Assembly: GCA_964554105.1 (NCBI GenBank)
Contig: CAZKNF010000062.1
Coordinates: 1 to 20,230, forward strand
Length of the DNA: 20,230 bases
Source: CAZKNF01 sp964554105
GTDB lineage: Bacteria; Bacteroidota; Rhodothermia; Rhodothermales; VXPQ01
Reading direction: 5' to 3'
In this document: positions 13,711 through 20,230 of the stretch, piece after piece
How positions within the stretch are numbered: the first letter of the stretch is position 1
Layout of the letters: each line of letters starts with the position of its first letter
Program-made: the position numbers and the translations under genes
The notes under the pieces: model-generated
The model's input: the letters and a program-made list of their open reading frames with translations, nothing else
Databases searched by the model: none
What the model was told of the DNA's origin: nothing

Positions 13711-13743
13711 AAAAAGTAAAGGCCCGGGCGTTGATCCCGAGCC
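13711..13743 (-). terminator. Intrinsic terminator after the DUF4252 lipoprotein gene
   Basis: On the minus strand GGCTCGGG (13743-13736) pairs with CCCGGGCC (13728-13721) through eight pairs including one G-U, around a seven-base loop, and is followed directly by TTTACTTTTT (13720-13711). It lies 36 bp after the stop of the last gene of the sigma operon and separates that operon from lemA. Confidence 0.8.
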
Positions 13744-13779
13744 GATGTACGTATATCCGCAGTAAAGGTTATCAGACGA

Positions 13780-14337
13780 TCACGATCCGTCCCCGACCAG
13801 CCGGGTCAGATCCGCGTGATCTTCCATGATCTGCGCGAGTAGATGACTGAGATTGCCCCGAAGGCGCGCGATCGCAAGATCTTCTTCATCAAGCACGACG
13901 ACGTACAGGTCTCGGATGACATCATCATCCGACCGATACAGTACCCATACGCGGGATTCGTCATTGACCGATCGTACGGCGGTCTCCCATCCATCATCAA
14001 AGCCGAGACGATGCGCATCGACGGCGCCCAGCGCCGCCGTGTTGTCGCTCCGAAAGAGGCCGATCTTCACGCGCGATACGTCTCGTAGATAATCGGCTGC
14101 CATTTCAGTCTCGTCCTCGGGCATCCACCCCGTGAACCAGCGTATCATCCGAAGAGAGACGGGCCCCAGATTCAAGATCACCTGGCGCTCGAGCTGCAAA
14201 TCAGGATAGGCGCGATCGATGTCGCGACGGGTATTTGTGATTTCCCGCGAGAAGAAGCAGCCGCTCAGGGGAATCAGGAGCAGGACGACAAGTACGGCGG
14301 CAGCCAGGCTGGAATCGTTTCGCATGGCACGTTTCAT
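13780..14337 (-). CDS. DUF4252-like lipoprotein
   Basis: A 185-residue lipoprotein precursor: signal segment with lipobox LSGC and lipid-anchored C27, then an alpha/beta domain ending in blocks typical of DUF4252 proteins (WETAVRSVNDESRVWVLYRS, DLYVVVLDEEDLAIARLRGN, LSHLLAQIMEDH). DUF4252 proteins are uncharacterised and frequent in Bacteroidota, often behind ECF sigma/anti-sigma pairs. This one is the second such protein in the operon and more diverged than its neighbour, so it may be a paralogue that took on another partner. The ATG overlaps the stop codon of the preceding gene by four bases (ATGA), fixing the start; M5 is a minor alternative. Confidence 0.72.
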   Translation of the reverse strand: MKRAMRNDSSLAAAVLVVLLLIPLSGCFFSREITNTRRDIDRAYPDLQLERQVILNLGPVSLRMIRWFTGWMPEDETEMAADYLRDVSRVKIGLFRSDNTAALGAVDAHRLGFDDGWETAVRSVNDESRVWVLYRSDDDVIRDLYVVVLDEEDLAIARLRGNLSHLLAQIMEDHADLTRLVGDGS

Positions 14338-14903
14338 CTGGAGCCCGGGATACTCGATAGGGGGTCGATATTGAACTTCTGGCCAAGCCGGCCGATCTGT
14401 GCGGGATCGATGTCGCCGACGATGTTCACGAACATGGCCCCGTCATCGTCGGACGGGTCGAGTACCATCACCACGAGGCCGGCGATGGTATTCCCGTTCG
14501 GCATCAGATAGACATTTACCCGTTCGGAGTCTTCCCGAATGCGCACGACGGTTTCCCACCCCTGCGATTCGAGCTCTCTGGCGAGATCGCCTGTGCGACG
14601 GTCGATATCCTCGAACATCTGCCCTTCCATACGATATCCCCTCACCTCGATCGCGCGCAGATTACTGAGAAGGCCCGTCAGCTCGGGGTCTTCCTCCGAT
14701 CTCGAGGCCTCGGTGATTAGATTGAGAAGGGCGCCCTTGATGTTGACCTCCAGATATGGCTCGGCATCAAACCACTGATCGACGGCGTTCAGATCGAGGT
14801 ATCCGCGATCCGACCGGAGATTATTTTGCGCAAGCGCGGGGGCCACACCGGCGGTGCCGACAAATGCCGTTAGAAGGAGCAGGCAGAGTGTATAGCGTAT
14901 CAT
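14334..14903 (-). CDS. DUF4252 family exported protein
   Basis: With ATG at 14903 this is a 189-residue exported protein: signal peptide 1-25 (ending VAPALA), then a domain with GALLNLITEAS, LSNLRAIEVRGYRM, ELESQGWETVVRIREDSERV, NVYLMPNGNTIAGLVVMVLD and MFVNIVGDIDPAQIGRLGQK, the strand-rich pattern of DUF4252. The family's function is unknown; the recurring link to ECF sigma operons suggests an envelope-stress target or sensor part. CAGGAT lies about five bases before the ATG and supports this start; a much longer frame to 15242 is rejected because it crosses the anti-sigma gene out of frame and would precede the signal peptide. It is coupled by overlap to the second DUF4252 gene. Confidence 0.8.
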   Translation of the reverse strand: MIRYTLCLLLLTAFVGTAGVAPALAQNNLRSDRGYLDLNAVDQWFDAEPYLEVNIKGALLNLITEASRSEEDPELTGLLSNLRAIEVRGYRMEGQMFEDIDRRTGDLARELESQGWETVVRIREDSERVNVYLMPNGNTIAGLVVMVLDPSDDDGAMFVNIVGDIDPAQIGRLGQKFNIDPLSSIPGSR

Positions 14904-14950
14904 GGCGTATCCTGATCGAGAGGTTAGTTGGCTGCCGAAATTGCGGCTCG

Positions 14951-15547
14951 TCATTGAATGTGCGATTCGTCGTTGAAGGCCGCACCGAGTGCCTGGTTTA
15001 CCGGCACGGCCACTCGTTCTTCGAGCACGTCGTCCCGGAACGAAGTGGCTGCCCGGCGGCCGATATCGGAGATGTAGGCGATGGCCCACTTGGCATCCTG
15101 AAGAGCTGATTCGACCTCCTCGGCGGACTCGGCGGTCTGCTGGGGCGCGGTGACCGGCTGAGGCCGGAAAATCATGCCGCTGCCGATCAGGAGAGCGACG
15201 AGCGCACCCACCGCGAGCGACGGACGGATGATGGTAGTCCACGTGGCGGCGACGAGCGACCGCAAGCGCGCAGCGGGGCTCGTTCGTGCGTTTCGACGGG
15301 CTTCTTGAAGAGCCTCTCGTTGGGCATCTCGACGGGCATAGGCCAGCACGGCCGGCGCTACGTCCGGCGGACAGGGCGGTGTCGACAGCTCGCGCAGTTG
15401 CCGCTGGATCAACACGGCGCGCCGCAGCTCCTGCCGGGCCTCGGCGTGTGCGTCCGCGAACTCCTCCAGAGCCCGCGCATCCGCAGGCGAGAGGTCGCCG
15501 TCGAGATACGCCTCCATCGACGCTTCAAATTGTTGTCGGTCAAACAT
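14951..15547 (-). CDS. Transmembrane anti-sigma factor lacking zinc ligands
   Basis: From ATG at 15547 the protein has 198 residues. The N-terminal half (FEASMEAYLDGDLSPADARA then LEEFADAHAEARQELRRAV) has the helical anti-sigma fold, but the usual H-x3-C-x2-C is replaced by AHAEARQEL, so no zinc is expected. A single membrane helix follows at about residues 106-127 (SLAVGALVALLIGSGMIF), leaving a C-terminal periplasmic part of about 70 residues. This is the layout of membrane anti-sigma factors that release their ECF sigma after regulated proteolysis. The ATG overlaps the sigma stop by eight bases (15540-15547); an upstream in-frame ATG at 15568 would lengthen the overlap to 29. The sensing signal is unknown. 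Confidence 0.82.
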   Translation of the reverse strand: MFDRQQFEASMEAYLDGDLSPADARALEEFADAHAEARQELRRAVLIQRQLRELSTPPCPPDVAPAVLAYARRDAQREALQEARRNARTSPAARLRSLVAATWTTIIRPSLAVGALVALLIGSGMIFRPQPVTAPQQTAESAEEVESALQDAKWAIAYISDIGRRAATSFRDDVLEERVAVPVNQALGAAFNDESHIQ

Positions 15548-16052
15548 GCTCACGATCGTATACCTCACTCAATTGCTCTCGCAGCATTTTTCGTCCTCGA
15601 TGGAGATAGACCTTTACCGTGTTGATCGGCATATTCATAGCTCCGCTGATCTCCTCGTACTTCAGATCCTGTATCTCGCGAAGGATCACCACGCTTCGAT
15701 AGGGTTCAGCCACACGTTCGATGGCCGATTCGATGAGCCGAACGCCTTCAGACTGCTCGAGTTGATCCGCCGGCGACGTGCCGGTCGATTCCCATCGATC
15801 TGTATCCTCACCATTCACCTCGTAGGTTCGCCGTCCCCGGCGTGTGAAGTCGATGCACGCGTTCCGCGTCACCCGCAGCAGCCACGGCAGAAGCCGCTCC
15901 GTATCCAGGTTGTCTCGATGATCCCACATTCTGATCAACACATCCTGTGTGATGTCTCGCGCATCTTCGCGACTGCCGAGAAAGTAGCACGCGAATCCGT
16001 AGATGCGGTCCTGGTGTTCGCGGACGCGACGTTCGTATTCGTGAAGATGCAC
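15540..16052 (-). CDS. ECF-family RNA polymerase sigma factor
   Basis: A 170-residue ECF sigma factor. Region 2 (about 8-73) contains DRIYGFACYFLGSREDARDI, TQDVLIRMWDHRDNL and LPWLLRVTRNACIDFTRR; region 4 (about 108-160) contains AIERVAEPYRSVVILREIQD, LKYEEISGAMNMPINTVKVY and LHRGRKMLREQL. The linker is short and the length normal for the group. It should be held at the membrane by the anti-sigma factor encoded next and then activate the downstream DUF4252 genes and perhaps lemA-htpX and the divergent S41 protease (inference). Start is GTG without a good Shine-Dalgarno sequence. It is unrelated in detail to the other sigma factor at 311-919. Confidence 0.92.
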   Translation of the reverse strand: MHLHEYERRVREHQDRIYGFACYFLGSREDARDITQDVLIRMWDHRDNLDTERLLPWLLRVTRNACIDFTRRGRRTYEVNGEDTDRWESTGTSPADQLEQSEGVRLIESAIERVAEPYRSVVILREIQDLKYEEISGAMNMPINTVKVYLHRGRKMLREQLSEVYDREHV

Positions 16053-16116
16053 GGGCAGCTGCCGTTTCCGTAGAGCGCGTTGATGAAGATCGTATGTCGA
16101 TCCTCATCGGCAGCAC

Positions 16117-16143
16117 AACGTATGCCTTCGCCGAATTGTTACA
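16117..16143 (-). promoter_or_regulatory. Candidate ECF-type promoter for the sigma operon
   Basis: On the minus strand TGTAAC (16143-16138) is followed after 17 bases by CGTT (16120-16117), close to the TGAAAC-N16/17-CGTA pattern recognised by SigW-like ECF factors. It lies about 65 bp before the sigma start codon, a usual distance for autoregulation. The match is partial, so this is a suggestion only. Confidence 0.28.
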
Positions 16144-16217
16144 GCAGGTGCGGCGATTCGCCCGGTGCGGCATCGCTTCTCGTGCAGCTGCCGTCCAGGC
16201 AGGCGATGTGCGGTGCG

Positions 16218-16251
16218 CGGTAATTCGAAATGGGCGGTAATTCGAAATAGG
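16218..16251. repeat. 17-bp tandem direct repeat, two copies
   Basis: CGGTAATTCGAAATGGG (16218-16234) is followed directly by CGGTAATTCGAAATAGG (16235-16251), with one mismatch in 17. Each copy holds the palindromic core TTCGAA. It lies about midway between the divergent sigma and S41 start codons, so paired binding of a regulator is a reasonable guess. Confidence 0.6.
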
Positions 16252-16376
16252 ACGGCACTCTATTTGCTCTATACCTATGGCGGGGGATTTTCTACGGCGT
16301 TCGGCACTTTTCAACCGGACGCAACGTAAGTCGGAGGTGCCCTCTTTTGTGTTCTTATTAAGCCGGTAGTCAGCCG

Positions 16377-18068
16377 ATGATGCGGTCAAAAAAAGTATAT
16401 ATCATCCCGGGCGTCGTTCTGCTCATTCTGGGAACGATTCTCGGCATGAAGCTCGAGTCGTCCCGCGGCGACGATACGATCAGTCATCTTCGTAAGCTTG
16501 AGGATGCGTTCGTCATCATCAATAAGCAGTATGTGGAGGACGTAAGCGCCGAACAGATGGCGGAGAAAGCGATTCTCGGCATGCTGAAGAATCTCGATCC
16601 GCACTCGTCGTATATCAGCTCAGCCGAGGCGAAGGAGGTCCAGGAGGGGTATCAGGGATCGTTTGGTGGTATCGGAATCTGGTTCGAGATTCCGCGCAAT
16701 GACGACGATTACAGTGACGATACCGTGCGAGTGGTATCCACCATCAGTGAAGGTCCGAGCGAAGAAGCAGGCATCATGGCGGGCGACCGCATCACGGAGA
16801 TCGACGACTCGAGCGCGATCGGCCTCTCCGATTCGGACATCACCAAGCGGCTGAAGGGCGCCATCGGCACCGAGGTCGATGTCGCGGTGAAGCGCCGCGG
16901 CGTTCGGTCCCCGATCGAGTTCACGCTGACGCGCGATGAAATTCCACTGTTTACCGTCGATGCGTCCTATATGATGGACGACGAGACGGGGTATGTACGC
17001 GTAAGCCGGTTTTCCATGGAAACGTACCAAGAGTTCATGGAGCACGTGGCCGAGCTGAAAGAGCAGGGATTGCAGCGGCTGGTTCTGGATCTGCGCTCCA
17101 ATCCGGGCGGCATTATGGAAGCCGCCGTGCAGATGGTCGACGAGATGGTCCCCGGCGACAATATGATCGTCTATACCCAGGGCCGAAACGACAATGCGAC
17201 GAGCGCCTATCGCACGCAGCGGCGCGGACAGCTCGAGGATACGCCGATCATCGTTCTGGTCAACGAATACTCTGCCTCGGCCAGTGAAATCGTGGCCGGT
17301 GCCCTGCAGGATCACGATCGTGCACTGATCGTCGGTCAGCGCACGTTCGGCAAGGGCCTCGTGCAGAATCAGTTTCCGCTGCCCGACGGATCGTTCTTGC
17401 AGATGACCGTCGCTCGATACTTCACGCCGTCGGGACGACTCATCCAGACGCCGTACGAAGACGGTAATCAGGAGCATTACTACGAGCACAAGTTCGCGAA
17501 CCGCGCCGATGCCACGTATGACCCGACCGTATACAGGGACAGCATCCCCGATTCCCTCCACTTCAAGACCCAGCGTGGGCGCGACGTCTTCGGCGGGGGC
17601 GGAATCCTCCCTGACTTCGTGGTGCAGCCCGATACGACACCGGTGCTGCGAGCGGTCCTGGGCAACGGGCTCGATGTTCGGTTCGTGCGGCAGTGGTTTA
17701 TCGACCACGAGAGTGCGCTCCGAGAAACGTGGGGCGATCGACAGGACGATTTCGTGACCGATTACTCCGTCGAGCCCGGCGTCTGGGAAGAGTTCTGGGA
17801 GTACTCCGCTGAAAACGGAATTGCGCTCACCGATACGGTGTCGGAGATCGACCACGAGGAGGGTGTGTTCGCTCGCGCGGACGTAGACGAGCACCGGACC
17901 GAGTTCGAGACGTACCTGCGGGCGCGTGTCGCACAGGAACTGTTCGGCAACCGCGCGTGGTGGGCCGTATTCAAAGACATCGATCCCGAGCTTCTAGAAT
18001 CGATGAAGTTGTGGGATCGCGCCGAGATGCTCGCTGCCTACCACTCCTCGGACGGAACGCAGCATTAG
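16377..18068 (+). CDS. S41 family C-terminal processing peptidase with PDZ domain
   Basis: A 563-residue exported serine protease. A membrane or signal segment covers about residues 7-24 (VYIIPGVVLLILGTILGM). The PDZ domain spans about 88-185 (GSFGGIGIWFEI, EGPSEEAGIMAGDRITEIDD). The S41 catalytic part follows with YVRVSRFSMETYQEF, LVLDLRSNPGG, the catalytic S301 in NEYSASASEI, K326 in GQRTFGKGLVQ and Q330; the 25- and 4-residue spacings match CtpB-type Ser-Lys-Gln triads. About 150 residues after the protease core are an extension common in Bacteroidota members. The family trims C-termini of periplasmic proteins and can feed anti-sigma cleavage cascades. It is divergent from the sigma operon and ends in a strong terminator. 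ATG ATG at 16377/16380 are both possible starts. Confidence 0.93.
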   Translation: MMRSKKVYIIPGVVLLILGTILGMKLESSRGDDTISHLRKLEDAFVIINKQYVEDVSAEQMAEKAILGMLKNLDPHSSYISSAEAKEVQEGYQGSFGGIGIWFEIPRNDDDYSDDTVRVVSTISEGPSEEAGIMAGDRITEIDDSSAIGLSDSDITKRLKGAIGTEVDVAVKRRGVRSPIEFTLTRDEIPLFTVDASYMMDDETGYVRVSRFSMETYQEFMEHVAELKEQGLQRLVLDLRSNPGGIMEAAVQMVDEMVPGDNMIVYTQGRNDNATSAYRTQRRGQLEDTPIIVLVNEYSASASEIVAGALQDHDRALIVGQRTFGKGLVQNQFPLPDGSFLQMTVARYFTPSGRLIQTPYEDGNQEHYYEHKFANRADATYDPTVYRDSIPDSLHFKTQRGRDVFGGGGILPDFVVQPDTTPVLRAVLGNGLDVRFVRQWFIDHESALRETWGDRQDDFVTDYSVEPGVWEEFWEYSAENGIALTDTVSEIDHEEGVFARADVDEHRTEFETYLRARVAQELFGNRAWWAVFKDIDPELLESMKLWDRAEMLAAYHSSDGTQH

Positions 18069-18089
18069 ATAGTCTCATAGTTCAGGCAC

Positions 18090-18123
18090 AGCGCCGCTCG
18101 TCTCATGGCGGGCGGCGCTTTTT
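18090..18123 (+). terminator. Strong intrinsic terminator after the S41 protease gene
   Basis: AGCGCCGCTCGTC (18090-18102) pairs over 13 positions (two G-U) with GGCGGGCGGCGCT (18107-18119) around the four-base loop TCAT, and is followed by TTTT. It begins 22 bp after the stop codon and isolates the protease from the aminopeptidase gene. Confidence 0.88.
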
Positions 18124-18204
18124 GTCAATCCGTTTGTCAATCCGATCATCAATCCGATCACGTCCGCCGCTGTCGATTACACCTGTCGATTACACCTGCC
18201 GATG
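18121..18204. repeat. Two consecutive blocks of short tandem repeats before the aminopeptidase gene
   Basis: The first block has 12-bp units: TTTGTCAATCCG at 18121-18132 and 18133-18144, then ATCATCAATCCG (18145-18156) and a decaying fourth copy. The second has 13-bp units: CTGTCGATTACAC at 18170-18182 and 18183-18195, then CTGCCGATG reaching the start codon. They fill almost the entire 5' untranslated or promoter region of the M1 gene. Confidence 0.75.
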
Positions 18205-20220
18205 TCGAGTTCGCTTCGCCCGTCGTTCTCCGTACTTTTCGCGCTCATTTTCATCGCCGGTTGCGCCGGACCCCGGCAGGCCCAGGTTGTCAGCGAGCCG
18301 GCTGCCGCCCTCAGTGAACCGCCCGAGCGGCCTGTTCCGCACGAGATCACCCCTCCACCAGCATTTCGGCAGGCTATAGCGAACGACACCCGAACGACTA
18401 GCGGCCGGCCCGGAAGTGCGTACTGGATTCAAGAGGCAGACTACCGCCTGCGCGCGAGCATCGATCCGGTAACGAAACGTCTCACAGGCAGCGGCGAGAT
18501 CGTCTATACCAACAATTCTCCCGACGTGCTCGAGGAACTGCACGTCGAGCTCGTTCAGAACCTTCACAGGGAGGGCGCCCAACGAATCGAGTTCGCCCAA
18601 GTCACGGGCGGCGTCGAACTGAGCCGGGTTGTCGTCGACGGCGAAGATTTGCCTCCGCTCGACCTCGTCGATCTGGAACAGCCGCACTACGACGTCATCG
18701 GCACGAACCTCGTGCTGCGCTCACAGGATGCGGTCGCTCCGGGAGAATCCGTGACACTGGAAATCGACTGGGGCTTTACGATTCCCCAGCAGGGCGCGGG
18801 CGCCCGGATGGGCCATAACAGGGAAAATCTGATCTACGTCGCGTACTGGTATCCCATTATGGCCGTCTACGACGACGTCGAAGGATGGTACACCGACCAA
18901 TTCATGGGTCGGTCCGAGTTCTACGCCGATTTCGGCGATTACGACATCGAGATCGAAATGCCGGCAGGCTGGGTCGTCATGTCGACCGGTACGCATCAAA
19001 ATCCGGAAGAAGTCTTAGCAGACGACGTCTACGATCGAATGCTCCAGGCGCACGAAAGTGACGACCCGGTTCAGGTCCTCGGTCCCGACGATTTCGGGCA
19101 GGGTACCCAGGGCGGCCAGAACGGTCTCCTCACGTGGCGCTTCCGTGCGGAATCGGTGCGGGATGTAGCGTTTTCGGCCACGACGGAATCAATCTGGGAC
19201 GCTGCGAGGACGCCGGTAGGCGACCTGGACGCCGACGGGGTCATCGATTACGCCCACATCAACACATTCTACAGGCAAACGGCGCCGCTCTGGGAAGATG
19301 TGACCGAGTACCAGCAGCATTCGATCTCTTTTCTTTCAGAGAATACCGGGTTGCCATATCCATGGCCGCACATGACGGCGGTTGAGGGCGGCGGCATAAT
19401 CGGCGGCGGGATGGAGTACCCGATGATGACACTGATGGGAGACTACAATCAGCGAGGCGACACGGCGCTCTACAACGTCACCGCGCATGAGCTCGCCCAC
19501 ATGTGGGTGCCGATGATCGTCAACGTCAATGAGAGAAAATTCAGCTGGATCGACGAAGGCATTACGACATTCAACGAGAATGATGCCCGGATGGATTACT
19601 TCCCCGGCAGGAATCATTTTCTCGGCGATCAGGACACGTACCTCCGTCTGGCCCGCACGGAGGCCGAAGGCCCGATGATGCAGGACGCGGGCTTTCATGA
19701 GACGGCGACGGCATTCGGCATCGCCTCCTACATGAAGCCTGCGACAGTGCTTGCGAGCCTTCGCGAAATTCTTGGTGAGGAGACGTTCTATCGGGCGTTT
19801 CGCACATTCATAGATGAGTGGGCCTTCAAACATCCGTATCCGTGGGACCTGTTCAACACGTTTGAGCGCGTATCCGGCCGGGATCTGGACTGGTTCTGGC
19901 GGAGCTGGTTCTACGAGACGTGGACGCTGGATCAGGCGATAGCCAGCGTACAGTCAGATGAGGGCACGACGACAGTGACGATCCGCGATGAAGGACTTGC
20001 GCCGATGCCCGTACTGCTCGAGGCCAGTCTTGAGAATGGTGAAATCATACATCGCCGCGTGCCCGTCGAAGTGTGGCTGACGGGTGACAGGACTACCACC
20101 GTGACGTTCGACACCGAAGCCCCTGTCACCCGACTCGAGATCGATCCGGAACGCCGATTTCCGGACATCGACCGATCAGATAACATCTGGACGCGTGATG
20201 CGTCCGAAACGACCAGATAG
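18202..20220 (+). CDS. M1-family zinc aminopeptidase, lipoprotein
   Basis: A 672-residue exported peptidase. The N-terminus is a lipoprotein signal (LIFIAGC, lipid-anchored C21) followed by a Pro-rich spacer. A beta-sheet domain (about 75-290) precedes the catalytic thermolysin-like domain. The exopeptidase motif appears as GGGMEYP (401-407), with Tyr instead of Asn as in a bacterial M1 subgroup. The zinc site is HELAHMW at 429-435 with the third ligand E452 in WIDEG, the exact HExxH-x18-E spacing. Downstream, SYMKPATVLASLREILGEET includes the likely catalytic Tyr region. A C-terminal beta domain ends the protein. It probably trims peptides in the periplasm. No Shine-Dalgarno sequence is seen; the start lies at the end of a tandem repeat. 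Confidence 0.92.
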   Translation: MSSSLRPSFSVLFALIFIAGCAGPRQAQVVSEPAAALSEPPERPVPHEITPPPAFRQAIANDTRTTSGRPGSAYWIQEADYRLRASIDPVTKRLTGSGEIVYTNNSPDVLEELHVELVQNLHREGAQRIEFAQVTGGVELSRVVVDGEDLPPLDLVDLEQPHYDVIGTNLVLRSQDAVAPGESVTLEIDWGFTIPQQGAGARMGHNRENLIYVAYWYPIMAVYDDVEGWYTDQFMGRSEFYADFGDYDIEIEMPAGWVVMSTGTHQNPEEVLADDVYDRMLQAHESDDPVQVLGPDDFGQGTQGGQNGLLTWRFRAESVRDVAFSATTESIWDAARTPVGDLDADGVIDYAHINTFYRQTAPLWEDVTEYQQHSISFLSENTGLPYPWPHMTAVEGGGIIGGGMEYPMMTLMGDYNQRGDTALYNVTAHELAHMWVPMIVNVNERKFSWIDEGITTFNENDARMDYFPGRNHFLGDQDTYLRLARTEAEGPMMQDAGFHETATAFGIASYMKPATVLASLREILGEETFYRAFRTFIDEWAFKHPYPWDLFNTFERVSGRDLDWFWRSWFYETWTLDQAIASVQSDEGTTTVTIRDEGLAPMPVLLEASLENGEIIHRRVPVEVWLTGDRTTTVTFDTEAPVTRLEIDPERRFPDIDRSDNIWTRDASETTR

Positions 20221-20230
20221 GCTCAATCCT

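Larger units (their letters stand above)
16053..16376. other. Divergent control region between sigma operon and S41 protease
   Basis: No gene is supported in these 324 bases. They hold a candidate ECF promoter for the sigma operon, a 17-bp tandem duplication and an AT-rich patch (CTATTTGCTCTATACCTAT, from 16260) that could serve the S41 gene. A frame running through most of the region on the minus strand overlaps the sigma gene out of frame and lacks any recognisable domain. Confidence 0.5.

Noticed and set aside
14904..15242. N-terminal extension of the first DUF4252 protein by 113 residues
   Set aside because: It runs through the anti-sigma gene in another frame, is Arg-rich low-quality sequence, and would place a perfect signal peptide in the middle of the protein.
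15808..16389. 193-codon frame on the minus strand across the sigma promoter
   Set aside because: It overlaps the sigma gene out of frame, is rich in Arg/Ser/Thr and has no domain.
16620..17894. 424-codon frame antisense to the S41 protease
   Set aside because: It is a GC-driven shadow of a well-supported protease gene with all catalytic residues present.
1..20230. tRNA, rRNA, CRISPR, insertion sequence or phage signatures
   Set aside because: No T-arm GTTCGAATC-type context in a cloverleaf, no regularly spaced direct repeats, and no transposase or integrase motif was seen on either strand.

Overview
The window looks like chromosomal DNA from a Gram-negative bacterium of the Bacteroidota/Rhodothermota side of the tree, probably a marine or mildly halophilic one. 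This is an inference from acidic proteins, moderately high GC, generally weak Shine-Dalgarno sequences, a pair of DUF4252-type proteins behind an ECF sigma factor, lipoproteins and a small outer-membrane beta-barrel protein. No rRNA, tRNA, insertion sequence, integrase, phage gene or CRISPR array is visible.

Layout. Positions 1-919 (minus) hold an ECF sigma factor and a zinc-finger anti-sigma factor with a 4-bp overlap; a third gene may start at the left edge. Next come a DsrE-like protein (1003-1359, minus), an EF-hand lipoprotein (1843-2256, minus), a long gene-poor stretch containing an unlisted 32-codon ORF with a perfect ribosome binding site (2870-2968, plus), and a gamma-glutamyltransferase (2999-4813, minus) divergent from a BON-MscS channel (4895-6244, plus). 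A bulged hairpin separates the channel from a convergent beta-barrel protein. Small accessory genes follow: a hypothetical protein, a double VOC-domain protein divergent from it around a perfect 22-bp palindrome, and a 79-residue hypothetical.

The most coherent part is 9010-16052, all on the minus strand. Its upstream half is ECF sigma - zinc-less transmembrane anti-sigma - DUF4252 - DUF4252 lipoprotein, closed by a clear intrinsic terminator (13711-13743). Its downstream half is LemA - TPM domain - TPR - LysM/RlpA-like barrel - CPBP protease - HtpX-like M48 protease, with very short gaps or overlaps except before htpX. Divergent from the sigma gene are an S41 PDZ protease (16377-18068), its strong terminator, two blocks of tandem repeats, and a lipoprotein M1 aminopeptidase (18202-20220).

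Taken together the right half reads as an envelope maintenance and stress region: sensing by an ECF/anti-sigma pair, membrane and periplasmic proteolysis (M48, CPBP, S41, M1), cell-wall binding (LysM, RlpA-like barrel) and LemA/TPM membrane proteins. Each family is known. I do not see a clearly new defence or mobile system. The possibly undescribed items are the gene combination itself, the small ORF, and several well-formed palindromes and tandem repeats in the intergenic regions.
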